Shown: positions 14,599-21,541 of the stretch, piece by piece
Numbering within the stretch: position 1 is the stretch's first letter
Layout: each line of letters begins with the position of its first letter
From: a virus
Reading direction: 5' to 3' (one strand)
Length of the DNA: 23,124 nucleotides
IMG/VR virus record: IMGVR_UViG_3300044645_000808
Span: 1-23,124 of that record
Position numbers and translations under genes: made by a program
The notes under the pieces: generated by a model
What the model was told of the DNA's origin: nothing
The model's database searches: none
What the model saw: the letters and a program-made list of their open reading frames with translations, nothing else

Positions 14599-14976
14599 TT
14601 AGATTAGTTTTAGTTCACGTAATTTAGCTGTAGCCCAACGTTTACCTGCTAATCCTCCCCAAAGCAAAAAACTTATCGTGCCACACGCTTCTGTATCATT
14701 CTCATTATAGTAAGCCTCTGCTCTACTTAAATACGAGTACATTCTTTGGATTGTTTCAACTGAGATGGGTTCTTTATTAGCCAGTTGCTGTCCACGAATT
14801 TTTCCTATCTGCGTGGCACAACGATTATTCACACGTTCATTCAACTCAATACCACGTTTAGCATTGTTAACAACTGAATCAGGATAATCGTTATATGTAG
14901 CCATAATTATAGGGTTATGTAGTCCACCGTATGCCTCATCCCATGCATCAATCTCCCATTCAGAAGGGTAAATCAT
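14599..14976 (-). CDS. Conserved phage protein with a RG...RM.SYLSRA...LWGG signature
   Basis: The 125-residue protein carries a recognisable signature: NAKRGIELNERVNNRCATQI, then a TIQRMYSYLSRAEAYYNEND segment, then ACGTISFLLWGGLAGKRWA and a C-terminal KLRELKLI helix. A similar block (RG..., S-x-x-T-x-x-RM-x-SY/F-x-x-RH/A, GxIA/S-x-x-LWGG-x-x-G-x-x-WA) occurs widely in phage proteins, often as a domain attached to head maturation protease or portal-region proteins. Its biochemical role is not established. Here it stands alone, upstream of terminase genes, and overlaps the preceding 101-residue gene by 17 bases. Confidence 0.65.
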   Translation of the reverse strand: MIYPSEWEIDAWDEAYGGLHNPIIMATYNDYPDSVVNNAKRGIELNERVNNRCATQIGKIRGQQLANKEPISVETIQRMYSYLSRAEAYYNENDTEACGTISFLLWGGLAGKRWATAKLRELKLI

Positions 14977-15265
14977 TTGATGATATTACTTTAGCCTGTT
15001 GAACTTCCTCCTCTTTCTTTTCAGCTTTCTGAATAGTTCCACTTGTCCAAACTACCTTACCATTACCAACATAATACTTTGCTTTCTTTGCTTCACGTTC
15101 CTCTTTTTTCTGAGATACGTGTGCGCTTACGTTTTGCCCGTTTTGGTTTGTTTCATCATTGATGTTTACAGTAATTGCAACACCTTTCTCCTGTTTACTT
15201 TTAACTACTTGTAGTAAAGTTTCTAAAACTTCTACTTTCAAATAAATGTCTAAAATGCTTGCCAT
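14960..15265 (-). CDS. Conserved small protein with an SSB-like acidic C-terminal tip
   Basis: The 101-residue protein starts with a helix (ASILDIYLKVEVLETLLQVV), has a strand ITVNINDETNQNGQNVSAHV, a charged stretch and YYVGNGKVVWTSG, and ends SSNDLPF. The last residues resemble the D-D-x-P-F tip of single-stranded DNA binding proteins, which recruits repair and replication partners. The body does not look like an OB-fold SSB that I can identify. It begins the segment leading into the terminase genes, with a weak promoter upstream. Role inferred: accessory nucleic acid protein; unproven. Confidence 0.6.
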   Translation of the reverse strand: MASILDIYLKVEVLETLLQVVKSKQEKGVAITVNINDETNQNGQNVSAHVSQKKEEREAKKAKYYVGNGKVVWTSGTIQKAEKKEEEVQQAKVISSNDLPF

Positions 15266-15281
15266 GTTTTATAAATTTAAT

Positions 15282-15313
15282 GCAAGGTATAAACTTTTTT
15301 ATTATCTACCAAA
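15282..15313 (-). promoter_or_regulatory. Weak promoter candidate before the 101-residue gene
   Basis: On the minus strand an exact -33 TTTG (15313-15310) is followed after 20 bases by TACCTTGC (15289-15282), which matches only part of TAnnTTTG. It sits in the 36-base gap before the ATG at 15265, so position is good and sequence match is weak. Confidence 0.25.
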
Positions 15314-15451
15314 TTTTTTAAGATCATCACTTTTCATCCAGGTAGTTTTCCCATTAGTAGTATTTTTAACGAGATCATAATACCCATTCTGTCTTTTCTC
15401 AGTAGCGATGATGATAAACTCAACACCTTCTGCTATAAATTTAAACGCCAT
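15302..15451 (-). CDS. Small SH3-like protein (49 residues)
   Basis: ATG at 15451 opens a 49-residue frame ending at TAA 15304-15302. Its start overlaps the end of the nuclease gene by 11 bases, and it fills the stretch before the 101-residue gene. The product starts MAFKFIAEGVEFIIIATEKR and continues QNGYYDLVKNTTNGKTTWMK with a Lys-rich end. Alternating strands with a Gly-Lys turn suggest a small SH3/KOW-like barrel. Length and protein-like composition support coding; function is unknown. Confidence 0.6.
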   Translation of the reverse strand: MAFKFIAEGVEFIIIATEKRQNGYYDLVKNTTNGKTTWMKSDDLKKFGR

Positions 15452-15908
15452 AATTCATAAAATTATCATACCATTTAACAAAAGAATCAAAATCACGAAC
15501 GATTATATAAACACCTCCGGCGGATTGTATATGCTGTTCATATTGTTTCTGAACATCAGATTGTCTGTCCTTTGCGTATTTAATCTCAATTTTAACAGAT
15601 ACACCAAATGGCAGAGAGGTAGGTTTTATCGTTGCTGATATATCTGCGCTACCTTTAGTTCCGGTTCCTGGAATAAAGTACCCACCTTTTACGCTACCTT
15701 TATCAACTATCCATCTTCCTGTTGTGCTAATCCGTTCAGCCTGATGTCCTGAATAGTTAAGGAATTCAATCACGCATTTAGTAAGTCCGTTTGTCGAATT
15801 ATCGTTAAATGATTTTTTCGGCAGAGCATACTCCGGAAAGTTAGGATGTTTTGCCTTATTATAATCTGCGTGTAACTTCTGTAATCTTAATTTGTTGTTT
15901 TTTGTCAT
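15441..15908 (-). CDS. VRR-NUC-like endonuclease
   Basis: With ATG at 15908 the protein has 155 residues. The motif block is GTKGSADISATI (Asp89), then VSVKIEIKYAKDRQSDVQKQ (Glu108, Lys110), a D...E-x-K arrangement typical of PD-(D/E)xK nucleases of the VRR-NUC group, followed by GGVYIIVRDFDSF. These enzymes cut branched or flap DNA. The frame runs further upstream to GTG 15959, but that start would overlap the promoter -7 box at 15966-15959; the ATG at 15908, 50 bases downstream of the box, fits better. Role in replication, recombination or packaging is inferred; the gene opens the packaging operon after the repeat region. Confidence 0.75.
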   Translation of the reverse strand: MTKNNKLRLQKLHADYNKAKHPNFPEYALPKKSFNDNSTNGLTKCVIEFLNYSGHQAERISTTGRWIVDKGSVKGGYFIPGTGTKGSADISATIKPTSLPFGVSVKIEIKYAKDRQSDVQKQYEQHIQSAGGVYIIVRDFDSFVKWYDNFMNYGV

Positions 15909-15958
15909 TTCTATGCGTTTTAAACCACTTTTATACTGTCTTTGGTATCTATATACCA

Positions 15959-15992
15959 CAAAGGTAAAAATAATTCGTTAGAAGGCTTCTAA
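15959..15992 (-). promoter_or_regulatory. Candidate promoter with overlapping 15-base dyad (operator-like)
   Basis: A perfect -7 box TACCTTTG (15966-15959, minus strand) lies upstream of the nuclease ATG. No TTTG or TTG is found at the -33 distance; instead TTAGAAG-G-CTTCTAA, a perfect 7-bp inverted repeat with one central base (15978-15992), covers that place. A promoter with a missing -33 box and a dyad over it suggests a protein-controlled promoter, activator or repressor. The match is by eye. Confidence 0.45.
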
Positions 15993-15997
15993 ATGCG

Positions 15998-16250
15998 TTT
16001 GTAAAAATATAACTCAGTTTTGTAAAAAGTGTAAAAACCTATTTTGAACTTTTTACACACTTTTTTACAACCCTAACTATCTATATATTATATATTTATC
16101 TTTATTTTGTAAAAATGTAAATATATATATATAAAAGTCCTGGTATTCATTTTGTAAAAAGTTAATATAGCAAACTTGAAAAACGTTTTTACAATTTACA
16201 CTTTTAGTTAACTCTCTCATAATCAAATGTATTTTTGTAAATTTGTAAAT
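15998..16250. repeat. Iteron-like TTTGTAAAAA repeats in an AT-rich gene-free region
   Basis: Between the helicase and nuclease genes lie about 290 bases without a gene. TTTGTAAAAA occurs exactly at 15998-16007, 16019-16028, 16106-16115 and 16151-16160. Inverted copies TTTTTACAA occur at 16062-16070 and 16186-16194, and shorter TTTGTAAAT twice at 16234-16250, reaching the helicase stop. Several copies are followed by a second half GTGTAAA or TGTAAA. The 16019-16037 and 16050-16070 segments form a large imperfect inverted repeat. An AT-only tract (about 16079-16099 and 16119-16134) lies between copies. This is the build of an iteron replication origin or of a multi-site operator region. Confidence 0.7.
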
Positions 16251-17776
16251 TAGAATGGTAAGCCTTTTACAACTTCAGGGGCAAAATTGATCTCAATATC
16301 CATTTCCTCTTTAACAAAATTTTCACGTTTAAAAATATATGGCGTACCTATTTTTGAATTTTCACCCTCTAAAGGATAGTACCTTTGATTTTTTCCGATA
16401 GGCACTTTCATGTCATTTTTTAACACTTTATGTATATATGGATTATTATAATTATTGTTTTTTTCAAACCATATCTTTTTAATATCCATAGCTGTCATCT
16501 TAAATTCATTCATATTTCGATCCTGCATAAAAGCATCTTCAATAAGCATCTCAAGTTCTTTACGTAGTGTGTTTTTAGATTCATCCATAACAACCTCAAG
16601 ATATTGCGTTCTAATCTCTTCCTCAGTAAAAATCATCCTTGATTTACTCATATCTATATCAGGTAGTTGCTGTAGGTAGCGTAGAAAGTAAGGTATTTCG
16701 GATGTCATTTTTTGCTCTATATCAGTAATTCTGTGCTTAATAACACCAACTCTACGAACCCAAAAACGTATCTCTTCCTCATCAATACGCATAAAATCAT
16801 GCTCTCGGTTAGTTCCGATTATTATCTTACCAAAGAATGGCACTTTATACTGAGATACGAACTTTTGATTAACTGCCATGCTCTTTTGAGTTGCTATTGC
16901 TTTGATTTTCTCAACGCTTGATTGTTTCTCTAATACGGTTTCATCAATGGCTATTATGTTTTTAGTAGCATAAAGATGATTGAAAGTACCTGTTAATTCA
17001 TCCGGCGCTATGTTAACGTAATTATCTCCGAAAAGAATCTCTAAAAAGTTTAGGAATGTAGTTTTACCCGTTTGCCTTTCAGTAGATGCAAGCACTAAAA
17101 CAGGTAGTATCTGTTGTGGCATCTCATACATTACCTTCATATATTTATATCCGAGTTCTATCTGAGAACCGAAAATGTGATTTAGTAATAAATCTATATG
17201 TTTAAATTCTCCATCATGTTCAGCAGGTGAATGAGGGAATTTAGCATAAAGATTATACATAGAGTTTTGAAACTCAGTATAGTTTACATTGTCAGGAATA
17301 ATAGTGAAGTCATCAAAACGTGGTATTTCTCGAACCATTGCTTTACCATAATCATCCTTTATCTCCTCTTTTTTCCAATTTTTAATAGCTTTAACATTAA
17401 CACCGTAACGATTAGTTTTGTAATTAATTTTAAAATAATCGCATCCAACCCTAATGAAAGGTATTTGTTTTTTTAAAATTCTAAATTCAACGTAATTCAT
17501 AGCATCACGATGATTACCGTCAAATTTGCAAATGGTAAGTATTTCAAATTTAGTGTATAAATAATCATCTTTATTTATCTGTACCATACCGGATTCAAGT
17601 AATCTATAACTATTACCTTCATCTACACAATAAGCTTCAATAGATGATCTAAGTTCAAATCCATCAACATCGTGGAATATTTGTACAAAGTCTCCATATC
17701 TATTAAAAAAATCAACTGCATTCATGTATGGCTTTAGTTTAGCCATATCATCTTGTTTAAAAAATTTAGTACTCAT
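16250..17776 (-). CDS. SF3-like replicative helicase (D5/primase-helicase type)
   Basis: The 508-residue protein has an ATPase core at about 225-345: Walker A STERQTGKTT (Lys238), Walker B NIIAIDET (about 273-280), a sensor-like strand KIIIGTN (about 317-323) and an arginine pair after FWVRRVG (341-342). This fits superfamily 3 / D5-like phage helicases (DUF5906 type) that unwind DNA from a replication origin. The C-terminal segment (about 400-508) probably holds a winged-helix DNA-binding part. Its start overlaps the primase stop by four bases, so primase and helicase are co-translated. The iteron-like region follows its stop. Confidence 0.88.
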   Translation of the reverse strand: MSTKFFKQDDMAKLKPYMNAVDFFNRYGDFVQIFHDVDGFELRSSIEAYCVDEGNSYRLLESGMVQINKDDYLYTKFEILTICKFDGNHRDAMNYVEFRILKKQIPFIRVGCDYFKINYKTNRYGVNVKAIKNWKKEEIKDDYGKAMVREIPRFDDFTIIPDNVNYTEFQNSMYNLYAKFPHSPAEHDGEFKHIDLLLNHIFGSQIELGYKYMKVMYEMPQQILPVLVLASTERQTGKTTFLNFLEILFGDNYVNIAPDELTGTFNHLYATKNIIAIDETVLEKQSSVEKIKAIATQKSMAVNQKFVSQYKVPFFGKIIIGTNREHDFMRIDEEEIRFWVRRVGVIKHRITDIEQKMTSEIPYFLRYLQQLPDIDMSKSRMIFTEEEIRTQYLEVVMDESKNTLRKELEMLIEDAFMQDRNMNEFKMTAMDIKKIWFEKNNNYNNPYIHKVLKNDMKVPIGKNQRYYPLEGENSKIGTPYIFKRENFVKEEMDIEINFAPEVVKGLPF

Positions 17777-18657
17777 AATGTTAGTGGTTTTTGTTTTCCT
17801 TTATTTATCATGTCTTTGGCAGTTTTTATATATCCGTTTACCTTAGATTTTTGATTGAGATAGTTATTGTTAACTATTTCTTTAATTATAATATCTTCAG
17901 CTTCCTGTTCAGATAGGTAATTATTAGCAACGTATCCGCCAAGAGCATAACTTATAGCTCTGAGAGGTGGATGTCCATAATCTACTATTTTTGACATTGC
18001 GCTGTTTACTAATTTTGCCACTTTATCCACCTGTTTATTTTGATATATTCTAATAGTTGTAACTTTTGGAGGCTGAGGAGGTGCAATATACTGTTTATTC
18101 CATTCGATTGCATCCGGTCTATATAATAAATTTTCATCATCAGAAATAAAAAGAGGTAGTACACAGTTCTGAGGTGCTTTATCAAATCCCTTATATTTAG
18201 ATGCTTCCTGTTCAAATCCTTTATAATAAAGTTTATATTCATCAGGTGAATTTACCACAGGAATACGAAGCAAGGCACGAACTCCTAACCTGGAAGATGA
18301 TAACCAACAGGCAATTATTTCAGGATATTCATTAAAAAGAAAATCCCTAAAATCAATAGCATATTGTTCAGATTCTAATTTATCAAAGTCAAGAGGTGCA
18401 AGTCCTGTAAATGATACGATGCTTTCGTAGTTTCTATATGTACAGTTTACCGCAGGTGTAAAAAAATAAAGTTTCTGTTTTAGATATGCTTTTGTATCTT
18501 CATCTTTATTACCTGCTGCAAGTCTAATCTGTTCTAAAATTTCTTTAATGTGTGGCTTTGGATGTTTAATAGCTTCAATCATCCTAAGCATAGAAAGGTT
18601 GCCTAATGGTACAACCTCTTTAATGCTACTTCCATAATATTGAAAAATTGGATTCAT
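17773..18657 (-). CDS. BT4734/VirE-N-type primase
   Basis: With ATG at 18657 the protein has 294 residues. The open frame continues to an ATG at 18678, but that start lies inside a terminator hairpin and its T-run, so the ATG at 18657 is preferred. A block GLAPLDFDKL (Asp90, Asp92 in this numbering) gives the paired acidic residues of an archaeo-eukaryotic primase-like domain, followed by LSSSRLGVRALLRIP, as in BT4734-like / VirE N-terminal domains of Bacteroidetes mobile elements. A helical C-terminal part (SYALGGYVANNYLSEQEAED) resembles primase C-terminal domains. It makes primers for the helicase encoded directly downstream. Expression probably depends on the structured leader. Confidence 0.82.
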   Translation of the reverse strand: MNPIFQYYGSSIKEVVPLGNLSMLRMIEAIKHPKPHIKEILEQIRLAAGNKDEDTKAYLKQKLYFFTPAVNCTYRNYESIVSFTGLAPLDFDKLESEQYAIDFRDFLFNEYPEIIACWLSSSRLGVRALLRIPVVNSPDEYKLYYKGFEQEASKYKGFDKAPQNCVLPLFISDDENLLYRPDAIEWNKQYIAPPQPPKVTTIRIYQNKQVDKVAKLVNSAMSKIVDYGHPPLRAISYALGGYVANNYLSEQEAEDIIIKEIVNNNYLNQKSKVNGYIKTAKDMINKGKQKPLTL

Positions 18658-18665
18658 AAATAAAT

Positions 18666-18715
18666 AAAAAACCCCCATTCAGTACGCAGCCACTACTCTG
18701 CGAGCCAAATGAGGG
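18666..18715 (-). terminator. Intrinsic terminator / attenuator just before the primase start
   Basis: On the minus strand CCCTCATT (18715-18708) pairs with AATGGGGG (18679-18672) over 8 bp including one G-U pair. It encloses the 5-bp stem CGCAG/CTGCG, and six T (18671-18666) follow at once. The G-U pair is a C-A mismatch on the opposite strand, and no T-run follows on that strand, so it acts leftward. The primase ATG lies 8 bases after the T-run. Confidence 0.65.
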
Positions 18716-18766
18716 CGATATAATTTCGGTTATTATCCTGTAGTGGAGGATATAAATGTAAAGAAC
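18666..18766 (-). ncRNA. Structured leader RNA with complementary hairpin loops before the primase
   Basis: Leftward transcription from the promoter at 18801-18772 would give a leader of about 100 bases. Hairpin A: a 6-bp stem TATCCT/AGGATA with the 7-base loop CCACTAC (18752-18734). Hairpin B: inner stem CGCAG/CTGCG with the loop AGTAGTGG (18702-18685). Loop A is perfectly complementary to GTAGTGG in loop B over seven bases, allowing a kissing interaction within one RNA or between copies. Hairpin B is part of an intrinsic terminator. No known riboswitch or ribozyme core was recognised. The transcript start is an estimate from the -7 box. Confidence 0.5.
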
Positions 18767-18771
18767 GAGTG

Positions 18772-18802
18772 CAAATATAGGCAATATTTATATAAAAACA
18801 AT
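18772..18802 (-). promoter_or_regulatory. Leftward promoter of the primase operon
   Basis: TATATTTG (18779-18772, full match to TAnnTTTG) is preceded after 19 bases by ATTG (18802-18799). It lies in the divergent intergenic region and points at the structured leader and primase. Spacing and box quality fit a Bacteroidetes sigma-factor promoter. Confidence 0.6.
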
Positions 18803-18840
18803 TAAAATTAGCAATTAACAAAATTTTAACAAGTATTTTT

Positions 18841-18872
18841 TTTGTTATTAGAAATAAATAAATGAATATTTG
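18841..18872 (+). promoter_or_regulatory. Rightward promoter of the MazG-ParB-PAPS reductase cassette
   Basis: TTTG (18841-18844) is followed after exactly 20 bases by AATATTTG (18865-18872), five of six defined bases of TAnnTTTG. The ATG at 18885 lies 12 bases after the box, so the leader is very short. It diverges from the primase promoter. Confidence 0.55.
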
Positions 18873-18884
18873 CAAAAATAATTT

Positions 18885-19124
18885 ATGAATCAAATAATAG
18901 AAGAAAATTACAAAGTAACTGTTAAACGTGGATTAATAACAGAAAATACTAAAATGTCAGATTTTTTAAATAAAATAGATGAGGAAGTAAAAGAGTTTAA
19001 AGATAGTTTAGAGTTTAATGAATTAGCTGATATTATACTTGTATGTTTAAATATAGCAAAGCATTATAATATAGATATAGAAAATCAATTAATAAATAAT
19101 ATAAATAAAAACAAAAACAGGTAA
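18885..19124 (+). CDS. MazG-like nucleotide pyrophosphohydrolase (short form)
   Basis: The 79-residue protein shows the MazG metal-binding signature: E-x-x-E in IDEEVKEFKDS (Glu34, Glu37), then FNELADIILVCLN (Glu46, Asp49), followed by a helix and KNKNR, the usual basic end. MazG-fold enzymes hydrolyse nucleoside triphosphates to monophosphates; phage copies may clean the nucleotide pool or lower alarmone levels. The protein is short but keeps the four acidic residues. It starts the AT-rich rightward cassette and is followed two bases later by the ParB-like gene. The substrate cannot be told from sequence. Confidence 0.75.
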   Translation: MNQIIEENYKVTVKRGLITENTKMSDFLNKIDEEVKEFKDSLEFNELADIILVCLNIAKHYNIDIENQLINNINKNKNR

Positions 19125-19126
19125 TT

Positions 19127-20269
19127 ATGGAAAATCAAATTTTAGAGATTAAAACAAAAATTAGTAATTTATTAGAAGATAAAGATTTTTCTAATAAAGT
19201 TAATTTAATTAATGAATTAAGAGAATTTATTCATGAATTAAGCCCATTTAAAAATGAACCAGTTGATTTTGTAAAGTGGATAATATCAGATGATGTTACA
19301 AGTAATGATTATAATCCAAATAAAGTAGCTCCACCTGAAATGGAATTATTAGAAATTTCTATTATGAATGATGGATATACTCAACCTATAGTAACTTGGG
19401 AAAATGAAAATAAAAATAAGATTGAAGTTATTGATGGATTCCATAGAAACAGAGTAGGTAAAGAATCTAAAATTGTTAGACAAAGAATAAATGGGTATTT
19501 ACCTATTGTTAATATAAGAAAAGAACAAACTGGTAAAAATGATAGAATTGCATCTACAATAAGACACAACAGAGCAAGAGGTAAACATCAAATAGATGCT
19601 ATGAGTGAAATTGTATTAGAATTAAAAGCCAGGAATTGGAAAAATGAAAGAATTGCTAAAGAATTAGGAATGGATGAAGAGGAAATTTTAAGATTATGCC
19701 AAATAACTGGATTATCTGATATTTTTAAAGATGAAGATTTTAGTAAATCATGGGAATCATCAGATTCAATACATTCATATGATCCAATTGATGATAATAT
19801 AAGTGATGAAGATTTTGAAAATTATAGGACAGTTAATACTTCTGATCCTGATAGAATATTTCATACTTTTGAACATTGGGAATGTCATAAAGCCGGATTT
19901 TACGCCTCTAAAAAAGATGGAATGACAGCAGAGCAATGTGAGCAGTCTTATGCAGATTTTTTATCAAATGATGAATTATTTAGAAAAGGTTTAGAAGGTG
20001 TAATAAAAGATTGGAAAAATTCATGTGAACATTATTTAACTAATAAAGCAATGAATAGAATTGCATGGTTAGGACAAGCTGCTATGTGTTATTCTACTGG
20101 TGTACCTTCTAAGTTCTGTTCAGGATTTAATAGATTACTTCCTTTAGAACAACAAATAGCAAATGAAACTGCACTTGAATATTTAAATAAATGGATGATT
20201 TTAAATAATAGAAGTGAAGTAACAATGGAAGAGGCTTTATCAATTGGAAGACAAGTAAATATTTATTAA
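19127..20269 (+). CDS. ParB/Srx-domain protein, IbrB-like, with C-terminal extension
   Basis: The 380-residue protein has a ParB-like N-terminal domain: ISIMNDGYTQPIVTW, then VIDGFHRNRVGKE (about 101-113) and TIRHNRARGKHQIDAMSEI (about 144-162), followed by a helix-turn-helix stretch (NWKNERIAKELGMDEEEILR). This is the order seen in ParB/sulfiredoxin-fold proteins and in IbrB. A second domain (about 240-350: FEHWECHKAGFYA, SCEHYLTNKAMNRIAWLGQA) is not in short IbrB proteins; I have no function for it. One base separates the stop from the PAPS-reductase-like gene, so they are an operon pair as ibrB-ibrA. Sequence is very AT-rich with mostly AGA for Arg. Confidence 0.78.
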   Translation: MENQILEIKTKISNLLEDKDFSNKVNLINELREFIHELSPFKNEPVDFVKWIISDDVTSNDYNPNKVAPPEMELLEISIMNDGYTQPIVTWENENKNKIEVIDGFHRNRVGKESKIVRQRINGYLPIVNIRKEQTGKNDRIASTIRHNRARGKHQIDAMSEIVLELKARNWKNERIAKELGMDEEEILRLCQITGLSDIFKDEDFSKSWESSDSIHSYDPIDDNISDEDFENYRTVNTSDPDRIFHTFEHWECHKAGFYASKKDGMTAEQCEQSYADFLSNDELFRKGLEGVIKDWKNSCEHYLTNKAMNRIAWLGQAAMCYSTGVPSKFCSGFNRLLPLEQQIANETALEYLNKWMILNNRSEVTMEEALSIGRQVNIY

Positions 20270-20270
20270 T

Positions 20271-21479
20271 ATGGCAACTAAAGTATATCAAAACAAAAAT
20301 GTATTAAATGCAAGCATAGATAGAATATCTTATGTATTTGATAATTTCGAGAGAATTTACATTTCATTCTCAGGTGGAAAAGATAGTTCAGTTATGTCTC
20401 ATTTAGTATTAAATGAAGCACGTAAAAGAAAAGTTAAAGTAGGATTTTTAATAATTGATTTAGAAGCTCAATATGATGATACAATAAGTCATATTGAACA
20501 CATGATTGATTTATATTCTGATGTAATAGATTTACATTGGGTATGTGGAGAATTATTATTAAGAAATGCTGTTAGCAATTATGAACCAAGATGGATTTGT
20601 TGGGATGAATCTAAAAAAGATATTTGGGTTAGAGATAAACCAAAAAATGCAAGTAATTTAAATCAATATGATTTTTATATTCCAAAAATGGAATTTGAAG
20701 AATTTATGGTATTATTTGGAGAGTGGTATTCTCAAGGTAAAAAAACTGCAGGGTTTATTGGTATAAGAGCTGATGAAAGTTTACATAGATATAGAGCTAT
20801 AACATCACGCAAAGATGGATTAATGTATGATAATTTAAAATGGACTACAAGAATATCATCTAATTTATTTAATGTATATCCAATTTATGATTGGAAAACT
20901 GAAGATATTTGGATATTTCATGGAAAGTATAGACACCTCCCACATAATAAGATTTATGATAAAATGATGATGGCAGGCGTTAAAATTAGTCAACAAAGAT
21001 TATGTCAACCGTATGGAGATGATCAAAGGCGTGGATTATGGTTATATCATATTTTAGAACCTGAAACTTGGTATAAAATTGTAGCGAGAGTAAATGGTGT
21101 AAACTCAGGTGCTTTGTATATTCAAGAAAATGGTAATATGACTGGATATAATAAAATATATAAGCCTGAAGGTCATACTTGGAAGAGTTTCTGTAATTTA
21201 TTATTACAAACTATGCCTAAAAAAACAAGTGATCATTATAGAGAAAGATTTGTTAAATTTATTAAAGGATGGCAAGATAGAGGTTATAAGGTTATACCTG
21301 ATGAAGCGCCGGAAGATTTAGAATCTAAATGTTGGGTTCCATCCTGGAGGAGAATGTGTAAAGTTATTTTAAGAAATGATTATTGGTGTAAAGGATTAGG
21401 ACAAACACAACCAAAATCAGATGCTTATATTAAATTTAAAGAAATAAAGCATAAAAGATCCTTAGAATCAAAACTTTAA
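20271..21479 (+). CDS. PAPS-reductase-family protein (IbrA-like, DUF3440 type)
   Basis: The 402-residue protein has the PP-loop ATP pyrophosphatase motif SGGKDSS (residues 34-40) after a short strand, and IIDLEAQYDDTISHIE, then GIRADESLHRYRAI (substrate-site region) and YPIYDWKTEDIWIF, typical of the phosphoadenosine phosphosulfate reductase family. A C-terminal part of about 170 residues (KISQQRLCQPYGDDQRRG onward) matches the build of IbrA / DUF3440 proteins. PP-loop enzymes of this group activate a substrate by adenylation; DndC of phosphorothioate DNA modification is a relative. Here the partner is the ParB-like gene just upstream. Real substrate is unknown; DNA or nucleotide modification is an inference. 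Confidence 0.85.
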   Translation: MATKVYQNKNVLNASIDRISYVFDNFERIYISFSGGKDSSVMSHLVLNEARKRKVKVGFLIIDLEAQYDDTISHIEHMIDLYSDVIDLHWVCGELLLRNAVSNYEPRWICWDESKKDIWVRDKPKNASNLNQYDFYIPKMEFEEFMVLFGEWYSQGKKTAGFIGIRADESLHRYRAITSRKDGLMYDNLKWTTRISSNLFNVYPIYDWKTEDIWIFHGKYRHLPHNKIYDKMMMAGVKISQQRLCQPYGDDQRRGLWLYHILEPETWYKIVARVNGVNSGALYIQENGNMTGYNKIYKPEGHTWKSFCNLLLQTMPKKTSDHYRERFVKFIKGWQDRGYKVIPDEAPEDLESKCWVPSWRRMCKVILRNDYWCKGLGQTQPKSDAYIKFKEIKHKRSLESKL

Positions 21480-21509
21480 ACATATTAACAAAAATTTAAC
21501 AAATAAAAA

Positions 21510-21541
21510 TTTGGTTGTTTAAATTAAATGCATTTACTTTG
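21510..21541 (+). promoter_or_regulatory. Promoter of the rightward recombination operon
   Basis: TTTG (21510-21513) and TTACTTTG (21534-21541, five of six defined bases) are separated by exactly 20 bases, in the 84-base gap after the PAPS-reductase-like gene. The ATG at 21564 follows 22 bases after the box. No terminator for the upstream cassette was seen in the gap. Confidence 0.55.

Noticed and set aside
15909-15959. Longer nuclease N-terminus from GTG 15959
   Set aside because: The GTG overlaps the -7 box TACCTTTG; a transcript from this promoter would not contain it. The ATG at 15908 is preferred.
15998-16250. CRISPR array
   Set aside because: The repeats are only about 10 bases, occur in both orientations and are unevenly spaced, with no conserved spacers or cas genes.
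18666-18766. Known small ribozyme (hammerhead or twister type) in the leader
   Set aside because: The hammerhead CTGATGA...GAAA core and the twister-type conserved core were not found; only hairpins and complementary loops are visible.
18693-18893. Leftward 66-residue hydrophobic frame across the divergent control region
   Set aside because: It covers two promoters and the structured leader; its Ile/Leu/Phe-rich sequence is what AT-rich non-coding DNA gives.
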